In this document: positions 45,376 to 54,059 of the stretch, piece after piece
Numbering within the stretch: the first letter of the stretch is position 1
Layout of the letters: each line of letters starts with the position of its first letter
DNA from: Pontibacter mucosus
GTDB lineage: Bacteria > Bacteroidota > Bacteroidia > Cytophagales > Hymenobacteraceae
Assembly: GCF_003054055.1 (NCBI RefSeq)
Contig: NZ_QBKI01000001.1
Span: 124,001 to 188,000, forward strand
Length of the DNA: 64,000 bases
Direction of reading: 5' to 3'
Program-made: the position numbers and the translations under genes
The notes under the pieces: model-generated
The model's database searches: none
Told to the model about the DNA's origin: nothing
Seen by the model: only the letters and a program-made list of their open reading frames with translations

Positions 45376-45984
45376 TTATACTTTTGCAATCCCATTAAGT
45401 ATAAGATTCACCGTGTAGAGCACATCCCGCTCGATTTTCTCAAAGTCGATGGAGGGGAGCTGGTGGAAATCAGCCCGCTGGAACTCCTCGAACTGAATCA
45501 AATCTTTTACCGTCATGATGGAGTAGCCGACGCGCTCGGCCTCGCAGGGAATGAAAACATCCTTGGCGATTCCTTCCTTGATCACGGTGGCGTAGTAGTT
45601 GGCCTCCTTGCCCCTCGACTCCCGGAACAGCTCCTGGAACATGGCGCGCGTCTCAATTAAAACCTTGATGGAGATGGTGTGCTCCGACACGATTTCCTGG
45701 TAGTAGCGCAGCGAGGACTGGATGTAGAGCAGCAGGCGCTTGTGCGGGTTGGGTTCGTGCTCGGCCAGTTGCTTGATGTGCGAGAGGCGCGCCTTCCACT
45801 CCTGCGAGAAGGCCTCCATGTAGAGCAGCTCCTTGCTTTTATAGTAGTAGTAGAGCGAGGGCTTTTTCATGCCGATGGCTGCGGCAATGTCGTCGAGGGT
45901 GGCCTTGGAGTAGCCCAACCTGCCGAACACGCTCTTGGCTGCCTCTAAGATCAGCTCTTTTTTAGCCTCTGCTTTCTTGCCCAA
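45376..45984 (-). CDS. TetR-family transcriptional regulator
   Basis: 202 residues. N-terminal HTH: KKELILEAAKSVFGRLGYSKATLDDIAAAIGMKKPSLYYYYKSKELLY (about 8-55), a clear TetR DNA-binding domain. The ligand domain shows no close resemblance to characterised members. The start is TTG 45984 (MGKKAEAKKE); no ATG or GTG precedes it in frame before a stop-rich region. It is downstream of the leftward ABC and GyrI-like genes, so it probably controls that efflux unit, in response to an unknown ligand. Confidence 0.9.
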   Translation of the reverse strand: MGKKAEAKKELILEAAKSVFGRLGYSKATLDDIAAAIGMKKPSLYYYYKSKELLYMEAFSQEWKARLSHIKQLAEHEPNPHKRLLLYIQSSLRYYQEIVSEHTISIKVLIETRAMFQELFRESRGKEANYYATVIKEGIAKDVFIPCEAERVGYSIMTVKDLIQFEEFQRADFHQLPSIDFEKIERDVLYTVNLILNGIAKV

Positions 45985-46074
45985 AGTATAACTGCTGTGG
46001 TGATGGGGAGTGAGTGACGTATAAACCCGCTGCTCCCAAAGTTAAAGTATAAATCTATACTTGCAAGTATAGCG

Positions 46075-46596
46075 CTATTCCTTTACAGGCACCTCCAGCA
46101 CGCCTTTGTCATCTTCCGGAAACCACTCCACGTAAAACTCCTCCAGCTTTAGCTTCTCCTCCTTGGCGTAGTCGAACACGGCTCCGTAGAGCTTTTTGGG
46201 AAGCAGGGCGATATTGGCCGTTGCCTCGGCACGCACCACTTTTCGGCCGCCCGGCACGGTGCGCAAGGTATAGCCGTCGGGTAGTTTAGCCGTAGAGTCA
46301 GGGATGATGATGCCGATAAAGGCACGGAGGCTGTCGCCGCTCCTGTCGGGGTCGTTGTAGTAGATATTGCCCGGGTGGCCCTCCAGTTCTTTTTCCTGCA
46401 GCACCTGCGACACCCGCTGAAAGGCCTGCCCAAGCGCCTTATCCTCTACGGCCCCTTCAAACGACTGGCCGGCCACATACATGGGTTTAGAAGTGGCAAG
46501 GGAAACATTGGGTGAAGTAAACCCGCCCAGGTAAGTATAAAACACCAGCACGATAGTGGCAATGCCCGCCACTACGTAGAAAATCTTCTTGTTCAT
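46075..46596 (-). CDS. GyrI-like/AraC effector-binding domain protein, membrane-anchored
   Basis: 173 residues. N-terminal membrane helix (about 5-24), then a domain resembling the GyrI-like small-molecule-binding fold (MYVAGQSFEGAVEDKALGQAFQRVSQVL, AFIGIIIPDS, YTLRTVPGGRKVVRAEA). Its start overlaps the upstream ABC stop by one base (46596), so the two are translationally coupled. GyrI-like domains often bind the same hydrophobic compounds as efflux pumps, which suggests a role beside the exporter (inference). Confidence 0.7.
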   Translation of the reverse strand: MNKKIFYVVAGIATIVLVFYTYLGGFTSPNVSLATSKPMYVAGQSFEGAVEDKALGQAFQRVSQVLQEKELEGHPGNIYYNDPDRSGDSLRAFIGIIIPDSTAKLPDGYTLRTVPGGRKVVRAEATANIALLPKKLYGAVFDYAKEEKLKLEEFYVEWFPEDDKGVLEVPVKE

Positions 46597-48365
46597 TATT
46601 GATCAATCATGTTCTTGTACTGCATCTGGTACAGCTGCGCATAGTAGCCGTTGTGTTCCAGCAGTTCTTCGTGGTTGCCCATCTCCTTCAGCTCGCCGCG
46701 GTCCAGCACGATGATTTTGTCGGCTTTCTGGATGGTGCTGAGGCGGTGGGCGATCACAATGGAGGTGCGGCCGTGCATGAGCTGGTCGATGGCGTACTGT
46801 ATAAGTTCCTCGGTTTCGGAGTCTACGCTGGAGGTGGCCTCGTCGAGGATGATGATCTCCGGGTTGTAGACCATCGCGCGCACAAAAGAAATGAGCTGGC
46901 GCTGGCCTACGGACAAGGTGGCCCCGCGCTCCATCACCTGGTAGTGCAGTCCGCCCGGCAACCGTTCGATGAACTTGCGCGCGCCCACCAGGTCGGCGGC
47001 GTGCCACATTTGCTCCTCGGTTATACTTTTGTTGCCCAGGCTGATGTTGTCGGCGATGGTGCCGGAGAAGAGGAACACATCCTGCAGCACCACGCCGATG
47101 TGGTGGCGCAGCACGCTCAGGTCATACTCCTGCAGGTCGTGGCCGTCCACGATGATGTGGCCTTTGTTTATCTCGTAGAAGCGGTTGAGCAGGTTGATCA
47201 CCGAGGTCTTACCAGCACCTGTCGCGCCAACAAAAGCCACTGTCTCGCCCGCCTTTACGTTAAACGAAAGGTCGCGCAGCACCCAATCCTCGTCTTTGTA
47301 GGCAAACCACACGTTTTCGAAACGCACATTGCCTTGTATCTTCTTGGGGGCGTAGGTGCCGCTGTCCGGGATCATCTCTTTGTTGTCGAGCAGGCGCATG
47401 AGGCGCTCGGTGCTCACCACGCCTAACTGCAGCGTGTTAAAGCGGTCGGCAATCATCCGTATCGGGCGGAAGAACATCTGGATGTACATGATAAAGGCCA
47501 TCAGAGTGCCCAGCGTGATCTCATCCTCAATCACGCCGTAGGCGCCGTACCACACCAGCAGGCCCAGGCCCGCCGCGCCGATAATCTCAGCGATAGGAAA
47601 GTAAACCGAGTAATAGAGCACCGAGCGGATGTTAGCGCGGGTGTGCTCCTTGTTGATCTCCTGAAACTTTTCCATCTCGCGCTTCTCGTTGTTGAAGATC
47701 TGCACGATGCTCATGCCCGTGATATGCTCCTGCACAAACGAGTTGAGCCGCGCTACAGCCGTGCGCACCTCCTGGAAGGTGGTTTTTATCTTCTCTTTGA
47801 AGATGTAGGTGCTGATGAGCATGAGCGGGAACGTGGACAAACTCACCAGAGCCAGCTCCCAGTCGATGTAGAACATGAAGCCGAGGATGAACACCAGCTG
47901 CAGGATGTCACCAATCATGGCGGCCAGCCCCTCGCTGAACACATCTGACAGTGTTTCCACGTCCGATACATTGCGGGTAACCAAGGTACCGATAGGCGTA
48001 CGGTCGAAGAATTTGAGGCGCAGGTTAAGAATGTGGCGGTAGAGTTTTACGCGGATGTCGCGTACTACGTGCTGGCCCAGCCATCCGGCAAAGTATGTAT
48101 GGAGGTACTGCACAATGGCATGCACCACCAGCAGTACGCCCAGTATCACGAACATGCGGTTGAGGCCCTCCCAGTCGTTGTTCAGGATCTCGTTGTCCAC
48201 AGTCCACTGAATCAGGAAGGGGCGCACGGCAGCCAGGATGGCCGAGGCAAAGGTCAGGAAAACGATAAAGTAGAAGGTCTTGATGTAGGGCTTTACAAAG
48301 GCAAAAAGCCGCTTCAGCACGTCCGAATCGAATACTTTACCGGTTGGCTTTGATGTATCTTCCAA
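46596..48365 (-). CDS. ABC exporter half-transporter with LSVGQ signature
   Basis: 589 residues: six-helix exporter domain and ATPase domain. Walker A GATGAGKTS, Walker B IIILDEATSSVD with catalytic Glu509 intact, H-loop IAHR. The signature motif is LSVGQ (484-488) instead of LSGGQ. In asymmetric heterodimeric exporters the subunit with the intact Glu carries the altered signature that faces the other subunit's degenerate site, so this protein and the one at 43007 look like a matched pair. First gene of a leftward unit with the GyrI-like and perhaps the TetR gene. Confidence 0.92.
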   Translation of the reverse strand: MEDTSKPTGKVFDSDVLKRLFAFVKPYIKTFYFIVFLTFASAILAAVRPFLIQWTVDNEILNNDWEGLNRMFVILGVLLVVHAIVQYLHTYFAGWLGQHVVRDIRVKLYRHILNLRLKFFDRTPIGTLVTRNVSDVETLSDVFSEGLAAMIGDILQLVFILGFMFYIDWELALVSLSTFPLMLISTYIFKEKIKTTFQEVRTAVARLNSFVQEHITGMSIVQIFNNEKREMEKFQEINKEHTRANIRSVLYYSVYFPIAEIIGAAGLGLLVWYGAYGVIEDEITLGTLMAFIMYIQMFFRPIRMIADRFNTLQLGVVSTERLMRLLDNKEMIPDSGTYAPKKIQGNVRFENVWFAYKDEDWVLRDLSFNVKAGETVAFVGATGAGKTSVINLLNRFYEINKGHIIVDGHDLQEYDLSVLRHHIGVVLQDVFLFSGTIADNISLGNKSITEEQMWHAADLVGARKFIERLPGGLHYQVMERGATLSVGQRQLISFVRAMVYNPEIIILDEATSSVDSETEELIQYAIDQLMHGRTSIVIAHRLSTIQKADKIIVLDRGELKEMGNHEELLEHNGYYAQLYQMQYKNMIDQ

Positions 48366-48458
48366 AAGTATGCTCCTGCTTAAGTATGGTTACTGTTGCT
48401 GCACTGTCTCCTCTGTACGAGCGCTTCTGTTTAACCGATTGTAAAGTTAATGGTTTTG

Positions 48459-49106
48459 GCTCAGGATTTTCAGGATTTGTAGTGGAAGGGGTTTACCCCA
48501 CCCCAGCCCTCCCCTAAAAACAGGGGAGGGAGTTCTTTTAGCTCATACTTTATCCTTCCGCTGGCGCGAGTTCGCAACTCGTGCCTACAATGATGTTGGG
48601 TTTGTAACCCAACCGGCTTGAAAAGCCATAGTTTATAGTTGAGCTATACTTCTATACTTGCCGGTCATACATTTATACTTTGGCTATACTTTTATTCTTG
48701 TCAGCTTATACTTTCATAGCTACCGCTTCCTTCCACTTGAAGCAAGCTATCTTTCCAAACCACCGTTCATCCTCCAGCCCCACTTACCAATCGTTGCATC
48801 TCCTACTTGGCTCCCTCCCAGGCCGGGAGGCCTCGCCTTGGGGGTAGGGGCCCTCGATAAGGGCATCGCGCGGTGTACATTTCCTTTGCTCCGCAATGCC
48901 GCCACAGCGGCACCAGAAATCTACAAGGCGCTCAACCCAAAGGCTGGGATAAGGTCGATAGCTTCTGCCTTTGCTATGCAACTAGTACAAACTGTCCCCT
49001 TGAGGGGACTACAGGGGTGTTTATACTTTAACAACGAAGCTTATACTTTAGCTGCAGTAATTTCAGGCTCCCCTCCTTAGCCAAGGAGGGGCCAGGGGTG
49101 GTTGGA
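48459..49106. repeat. Dispersed intergenic repeat mosaic, copy A
   Basis: About 650 bases between the ABC gene and the lyase gene, sharing order and sequence with 53369-54029. In order: GGATTTTCAGGATTT unit, GC-rich hairpin (about 48495-48530), hairpins CGAGTTCGCAACTCG (48567) and GTTGGGTTTGTAACCCAAC (48595), a run of TATACTT motifs, CTTCCTTCCACTTGAAGCAA, CCTCCCAGGCCGGGAGG (about 48814), CTCAACCCAAAGGCTGGGAT, and a final CCCCTCCTTAGCCAAGGAGGGG hairpin (49071). One reading frame is open in both copies (48658-49080 here), but I doubt it is a gene. Confidence 0.8.
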
Positions 49107-49178
49107 CCCGGTACTGTTAAAAGAAAAGAGCCGAAACTATACGTAGCCCCGGCCCTCCTGTACTTCCGATTCTTTACT

Positions 49179-50486
49179 TTATACTTCGGTCTCTACAGCT
49201 ACTTCTACTTTAGCAAATGCCTGCTCCATGTCGGAGATGATATCCTCCGGGTGCTCCACGCCTACCGAGATGCGGACCATGCCCTCGCCGATGCCCATTT
49301 TAGCACGGTCGGCTTGGGAGATGTCGGAGTGGGTCATGGAGGCGGGGTGCTCGGCCAGCGACTCGGTGCCGCCCAGGCTCACCGCCAGCTTGATCAGCTT
49401 CAGGCTGTTGAGGAACCTGAACGCCTCTTTCTCACCGCCCCTGATGTCGAAGGAAATCATGGAGCCGGCGGCGGTGCATTGCTTCTGGTAGATGGCCTGC
49501 TGGCGCGGGTTGTCCTGCAGGTCGCCGAGGTAGTAGATTTTCTCCACTTTCGGGTGCTGCTTCAGGTAATCGGCTACCACCTCTGCGCCACGGGTCTGCG
49601 CCTCCATGCGGATTTTCAGGGTCTCCAGGCTGCGCATCAGCATCCACCCGGTCCAGGGACTGGCCATAGAGCCGGCGAAGGTGCGCATGCCTTTCACCTG
49701 CTTCATCAGCGCGGCAGAACCGGCGCAGGCACCGGCAATCAAATCGGAATGGCCGCCGATGTACTTGGTGGCAGAGTAGAGCACCAGGTCGGCACCATGC
49801 TTGAGCGGATGCGAGAAAACCGGCCCCAGGAAGGTATTGTCCACGGCTACGACTACTTTTTTATCGGCCGTCGAGTGTTTCCGGGCCAGCGCCACGCACT
49901 CCTCAATGTCCACCAGGTGATTGGTGGGGTTGGCAGGCGTCTCGATGTACACCATTGCCAGTTTATCGGCTACACCAGACTCCTCCAGCTTTTGCGCGAT
50001 TTCCTCTCCGGTGGCACAGGCCTGAAAGCCTATACTTTGGATGCCGAATTTGGGCAGGATGTTTTTGATGTAGTAATCGGAGCCGCCGTAAATGGGCTCG
50101 CTGTGCAGGATTACGTCGCCGGGCTTGAGTAGGGCCAGCAGCGTGGTGCTGATGGCGGCCATCCCGCTGGCGAACACAGCGGCTTCCTCGGCACCGTCCC
50201 AGAAGCGGAGGCGGTTCTCGAGTATCTCCAGGTCGGGGTTATTGAGGCGGCTGTAAATCAGGCCCAGCTGCTCTTCGGCGTTCTTCTCGCGCAGGCCATA
50301 GGCCAGCTCGAAAAAGGCTTTGCCCTCCTCGGCACTCTTAAAAACAAAGGTAGATGTTTGGTAAATCGGGGCTTTCACGGCCATTTCCGACCACTCGGGG
50401 TTGTACCCGTAGCTCATCATTAAGCTCTCCGGCCGCACGTGCTTTCCGTTCAGGTGCGGGCCCAGATGGTCCTCTTCCAGTTGCAT
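49179..50486 (-). CDS. Cystathionine gamma-synthase/methionine gamma-lyase family enzyme
   Basis: A PLP enzyme of sulfur amino-acid metabolism, 435 residues. The PLP lysine lies in VLYSATKYIGGHSDL (about residue 226-240); other family marks are YSRLNNPDLEILENRL, FASGMAAISTTLLALL, EPIYGGSDYY, YIETPANPTNHLVDI and VAVDNTFLGPVFSHPL. The C-terminus has SLGGTESLAEHPASMTHSDI and RISVGVEHPEDIISDM. The family includes gamma-synthases, beta- and gamma-lyases; sequence alone does not settle which, though the long N-terminus resembles methionine gamma-lyase-like Bacteroidota proteins. Confidence 0.88.
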   Translation of the reverse strand: MQLEEDHLGPHLNGKHVRPESLMMSYGYNPEWSEMAVKAPIYQTSTFVFKSAEEGKAFFELAYGLREKNAEEQLGLIYSRLNNPDLEILENRLRFWDGAEEAAVFASGMAAISTTLLALLKPGDVILHSEPIYGGSDYYIKNILPKFGIQSIGFQACATGEEIAQKLEESGVADKLAMVYIETPANPTNHLVDIEECVALARKHSTADKKVVVAVDNTFLGPVFSHPLKHGADLVLYSATKYIGGHSDLIAGACAGSAALMKQVKGMRTFAGSMASPWTGWMLMRSLETLKIRMEAQTRGAEVVADYLKQHPKVEKIYYLGDLQDNPRQQAIYQKQCTAAGSMISFDIRGGEKEAFRFLNSLKLIKLAVSLGGTESLAEHPASMTHSDISQADRAKMGIGEGMVRISVGVEHPEDIISDMEQAFAKVEVAVETEV

Positions 50487-50520
50487 AGTAGGTTAGTTAT
50501 GGGTTAAGGATTGATTAGTT

Positions 50521-51267
50521 TTAAGGTATAAATAGTTCGGATGGATATTCTACTTTGGCCAGGAACAAGCCTTCCGACGGCGCGGCCCCGCTGGAGCGGC
50601 TCCTGTCCTGGCTGGCTACAATCTGCTCAAACTCCTCTACCGTTAGCTTGCCGCGGCCCACATCTACCAGTGTACCGACCACCAGGCGCACCATGCCGCG
50701 CAGAAAGCGGTTGGCCCGAATGGTGAACCGCAGCTCCTCCCCTGCCTGCTGCCACACCGCCTCGTACATGTTGCAACGGTAATGCTTGGTATCGCCCTTC
50801 ACTTTGCTGAAGGTAGTAAAATCCTCGTACTTAAGCAGTATGGCGGCGGCCTCGTTCATTTTTTCCACATCCAGCGGGCGACTGTGGTACCAGGCATGCA
50901 GCCGCTTGAAGGGGTTTTTACGGAGGGTGATGTGGTAATGATAGGTGCGCGCAAAGGCATCGTAGCGGGCGTGCGCATCAGGCTGAACCAAGTGTAAATT
51001 AAGAGCAGAAATATCGTCCGGGAGGATGCGGTTAAGGCGATAAACGACCTGCTGCGGGTCCAGAGGCTGCTGCGTGCTAAAGTGCACAAACTGCTGGCTG
51101 GCGTGCACCCCCGTATCGGTGCGGCCGCTGCCGGTGGTATTGATAGGCTCGCGCAGCACCTTCGTTAAGCTGTCTTCCAATATCTCCTGCACCGAGAGGG
51201 CGTTAGGCTGCACCTGCCACCCATGAAACCGTGTTCCGTCGTAAGCTATCTCTAAAAAATACCGCAT
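50521..51267 (-). CDS. truA: tRNA pseudouridine synthase A
   Basis: Makes pseudouridine 38-40 in the anticodon arm of tRNAs. 248 residues. The catalytic Asp51 lies in GSGRTDTGVHA; FHGWQVQPNALSVQEIL, ARYDAFARTYHYHI and RFLRGMVRLVVGTLVDVGRGKL are conserved. ATG start. 34 bases upstream of the lyase gene on the same strand; may be co-transcribed. Confidence 0.94.
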   Translation of the reverse strand: MRYFLEIAYDGTRFHGWQVQPNALSVQEILEDSLTKVLREPINTTGSGRTDTGVHASQQFVHFSTQQPLDPQQVVYRLNRILPDDISALNLHLVQPDAHARYDAFARTYHYHITLRKNPFKRLHAWYHSRPLDVEKMNEAAAILLKYEDFTTFSKVKGDTKHYRCNMYEAVWQQAGEELRFTIRANRFLRGMVRLVVGTLVDVGRGKLTVEEFEQIVASQDRSRSSGAAPSEGLFLAKVEYPSELFIP

Positions 51268-51298
51268 AAAGCAAAGGTATGATTTTTACCTCCCCCTA

Positions 51299-51463
51299 CC
51301 CCCTCCTAATAACAGGAGGGGGAATACGAAGATTCTTTATTTAGGAGGTTTTTAAGTATAGTAACCCGATGAAGAGAACAAAACATGGCCTTTCCACAGA
51401 AATTATACTTCAAACGTTATTAATAACAATCAAAAAACACCCCCTCCTGCTATTAGGAGGGGG
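51299..51463. repeat. Pair of inverted REP-like hairpins
   Basis: Two 24-base palindromic units, CCCCCTCCT-loop-AGGAGGGGG, at 51299-51322 and 51440-51463. The second is the reverse complement of the first with one loop mismatch, so they form an inverted pair enclosing 117 bases that hold two AAGTATA/TATACTT motifs. The units resemble the hairpins in the long repeats at 48.5 and 54.0 kb. Confidence 0.75.
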
Positions 51464-51475
51464 CAAGTGGAAGGT

Positions 51476-52675
51476 TTATACTTTCTCGTAGATAACGGCA
51501 ACGCCCTGCCCTACGCCTACGCACATCGTAACCAGGCCATACCGTGCGTTGTCGCGGCGCTTCATTTCGTGCAGCAGGGTGGCGGAGATGCGGGTACCGC
51601 TGGCCCCGAGTGGATGACCAATGGCAATGGAGCCGCCGTTCACGTTTACCTTCGCCGGGTCCAGGCCGAGCTCGTTCATGCAAGCAATGGCCTGTGAAGC
51701 GAAAGCCTCGTTCAGCTCTACCAAGTCGATGTCGTTTATACTTAGGCCGGCGCGTTTGAGGGCCTTTTGCGTGGCCGGTACCGGACCAATGCCCATGTGC
51801 GCCGGGTCAACGCCCGCCACGGCGGCCGATACCACGCGTGCCATCGGCTTCAGGTCATAACGCTTGAGCACCTCCTCGCTCACGATAAGCGACACGGCTG
51901 CTCCATCGTTAATGCCTGAGGAGTTACCGGCCGTTACAGAGCCGCCTTTCTTAAAAGCGGGCGCTAAAGTGGCTAATTTCTCTACGGAAGACAGGCGCGG
52001 ATGCTCATCGGTGTCGAAAACAATCTCCTCGCCTTTGCGCTGCGGGATGTGCACCGGCACAATCTCATCCTTGAATTTACCAGCCTCAGCAGCCGCTTTA
52101 TACTTTACCTGCGAGCTATGGGCAATCTCGTCCTGGGTTTCACGTGAAATGCCGTAGCGCTCAGCCACATTCTCGGCTGTCTCGCCCATGGCAAAAGGGT
52201 AGTGCAGCTTAGACAAGGCCGGATTGGTAAAGCGCCACCCAATGGTGGTGTCGTAAATTTCCGGGGTGCGGGAGAAGGCTGTCTCGGCCTTGGCCATTAC
52301 GAACGGGGCACGCGTCATGCTTTCCACGCCACCCGCCAGGTATACCTCGCCGTCGCCGCTGGCAATGGCGCGACTGGCATCAATGATGGCCTGCAAGCCG
52401 GAGGCGCAGAGGCGGTTCACGGTAACGCCACCAATTTCCTGCGGCAACCCCGCCAGCAGCAGCGCCATACGGGCCACGTTGCGATTGTCCTCACCGGCCT
52501 GGTTAGCTGCCCCCATCACCACATCCTCTATCAGCGCGGGGTCCAAATTCGGATTGCGGGCCACGATTTCCTTCATCACCAGCGCTGCCATGTCGTCGGG
52601 GCGCACCGATCTGAGGGTGCCGCCGAACTTGCCGACAGGGGTCCGGAGTATATCAACTATGTAGGCAGTGCGCAT
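51476..52675 (-). CDS. Acetyl-CoA acyltransferase (thiolase)
   Basis: Biosynthetic or degradative thiolase, 399 residues. Acyl-accepting Cys90 in [22 protein letters not shown] with the catalytic His, and C-terminal [13 protein letters not shown] with the second Cys. The stretch [12 protein letters not shown] and the CVGVGQG form resemble PcaF/PaaJ-type 3-oxoadipyl-CoA thiolases, but no aromatic-degradation genes are nearby, so general fatty acid or acetoacetyl-CoA thiolase is equally likely. Divergent from the DUF4293 gene. Confidence 0.93.
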   Translation of the reverse strand: MRTAYIVDILRTPVGKFGGTLRSVRPDDMAALVMKEIVARNPNLDPALIEDVVMGAANQAGEDNRNVARMALLLAGLPQEIGGVTVNRLCASGLQAIIDASRAIASGDGEVYLAGGVESMTRAPFVMAKAETAFSRTPEIYDTTIGWRFTNPALSKLHYPFAMGETAENVAERYGISRETQDEIAHSSQVKYKAAAEAGKFKDEIVPVHIPQRKGEEIVFDTDEHPRLSSVEKLATLAPAFKKGGSVTAGNSSGINDGAAVSLIVSEEVLKRYDLKPMARVVSAAVAGVDPAHMGIGPVPATQKALKRAGLSINDIDLVELNEAFASQAIACMNELGLDPAKVNVNGGSIAIGHPLGASGTRISATLLHEMKRRDNARYGLVTMCVGVGQGVAVIYEKV

Positions 52676-52703
52676 CTTAATTTTAGTTTTACAGGTCTTT
52701 GTC

Positions 52704-52711
52704 TAATTTTG
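52704..52711 (+). promoter_or_regulatory. -7 box of DUF4293 gene
   Basis: TAATTTTG, 30 bases before ATG 52742, in the 66-base gap shared with the thiolase gene. No clear -33. Confidence 0.45.
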
Positions 52712-52741
52712 CATCTCTTTGCAAGATAATTTAACCATCAC

Positions 52742-53242
52742 ATGATACAAAGAATTCAAACCGTATTTCTGGCCCTGCTGGCTATCGCCATGATCTGTGT
52801 ACTTTTCCTGCCGCTGTGGTCTAAAACTGACCCTACCACGGGCGAGGAAGTAGTGCTGACCGCCTGGAACATGAAGTCATACTTCCTGACGGAGCAAGGC
52901 GAGCCGGGTGAGGTAGGCAGTGTGCCGCAGCGAGGCACCATTGCCATTGGTATGCTGGCGATTGCCGCTATTGTTATTGCCGTGTATGAGATTTTCCAGT
53001 ACAAAAGCCGCCTGAACCAGATGAAGCTGGGCTTGCTGAACACGCTGATTCTGATGGCCACGCTGATTACCATGCTCTACTATGCCTACTTCGTGGGCGG
53101 CGACCTGGTACTGCCTGGCGAAAAGGGCACGTTTGAGGCGGGCTTCTTCATGCCACTGCTGGCGCTGGTGCTCAACTCCCTGGCTAACCGCTTCATCAAG
53201 CGCGATGAGGATCTGGTAAGGTCAGTGGATAGGCTGAGGTAG
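52742..53242 (+). CDS. DUF4293 membrane protein
   Basis: 166 residues with four hydrophobic helices (about 7-27, 62-84, 97-115, 130-147) and the typical N-terminus MIQRIQTVFLALLAI of the Bacteroidota-specific DUF4293 family. A hydrophilic loop lies between helices 1 and 2. Function unknown. Followed by a terminator at 53267. Confidence 0.9.
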   Translation: MIQRIQTVFLALLAIAMICVLFLPLWSKTDPTTGEEVVLTAWNMKSYFLTEQGEPGEVGSVPQRGTIAIGMLAIAAIVIAVYEIFQYKSRLNQMKLGLLNTLILMATLITMLYYAYFVGGDLVLPGEKGTFEAGFFMPLLALVLNSLANRFIKRDEDLVRSVDRLR

Positions 53243-53266
53243 TTTTAGAATAAAGTATAACTAAAG

Positions 53267-53300
53267 GGCGGGTGTTTTTTCGGCAGCACCCGCCTCTTTT
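53267..53300 (+). terminator. Terminator after DUF4293 gene
   Basis: Stem GGCGGGTG (53267-53274) with CACCCGCC (53287-53294), then TCTTTTATTTT. Confidence 0.75.
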
Positions 53301-53368
53301 ATTTTCGGGGGCTGTAGCGTTATTGGTGCTGATGGTTTTTATACTTGCTTAAGCTATACTTTATTCTT

Positions 53369-54029
53369 GTCTGAATCAGGATTTACAGGATGAAAGGATT
53401 TACAGGATTTTATACTTGGGCTATACTTCCATCCCCGTCGCTGGCGCGAGTTTTCAACTCGTGCCTAACTATGATGTTGGATTTGTAACCCAACTGGCTC
53501 GCAGAGCCACACTTATACTTTGGCTATTCTTTTATACTTGCCGGTTTATACTTTTTCATGGCTGCTGCTTCCTTCCACTTGAAACAAGCTATCCTTGCTA
53601 GCCGCCGTTCATCCTCTAGTTCCCACAAACGTCTCGTTGCACCTCCAACTTGGCTCCCTCCTAGGCCGGGAGGCCTCGCCTTGGGGGTAGGGGCTTTCGA
53701 TAAGGGCATCGCGCTGCTTTCGCTTCCTGCCCTCGTGCCTCGGGCTGCCTCGCAGGCACCGGAACCTCTCGAGGCGCTCAACCCAAAGGCTGGGATAGAG
53801 TCGATAGCTACAGCAGACGGAGCTTCAGCCAAATTCCCCCTTCGAAGGGGGTAGGGGGATGTTAATGGCCTGCGAAATTCCCTTCTCGGGAGGGGCTGGG
53901 GTGGGTTTAAACTTTGTAGGGACAGGTTGCGACCTGTCCGCACGAGAACTGAGGCTATGCAATTTATACTTCAGCTAAAGCAAAAACAGGGCTCCCCTCC
54001 TTGGCTAAGGAGGGGTAGGGGTGGTTGGA
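53369..54029. repeat. Dispersed intergenic repeat mosaic, copy B
   Basis: A diverged copy, same orientation and order, of 48459-49106, 4.9 kb away. Shared blocks are at 53369-53411 (GGATTTACAGGATT units), 53441-53500 (two hairpins), 53515-53560 (TATACTT cluster), 53568 onward (CTTCCTTCCACTTGAAACAA), about 53660-53720 (CTCCTAGGCCGGGAGGCCTC then GATAAGGGCATCGCG), about 53773-53805 and the terminal hairpin at 53991-54029. It has extra GC-rich hairpins at 53835-53900. Not recognised as a gene. Confidence 0.8.
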
Positions 54030-54059
54030 CTAGGGACTACATGACTCCCTTTTAGGAAA

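Noticed and set aside
44942..48365. XRE-like plus TetR region considered as a toxin-antitoxin or defence module
   Set aside because: No toxin-like or effector ORF is present; the neighbours are ABC exporters and a GyrI-like protein, which fits regulated efflux.
49098..50132. 344-codon rightward ORF opposite the PLP lyase
   Set aside because: Antisense shadow; begins in repeat sequence and shows no domain.
51299..51463. GC-rich hairpins considered as ordinary terminators
   Set aside because: No T-run follows either hairpin, and the two form an inverted pair with near-identical sequence, which fits a repeat element better.
53524..53943. 139-codon leftward ORF in repeat copy B
   Set aside because: The equivalent frame in copy A is broken by a stop, so it is unlikely to be a conserved gene.
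48540..54030. Repeat hairpins considered as a CRISPR array
   Set aside because: Units differ in length and sequence, are not regularly spaced, and no cas gene is present.
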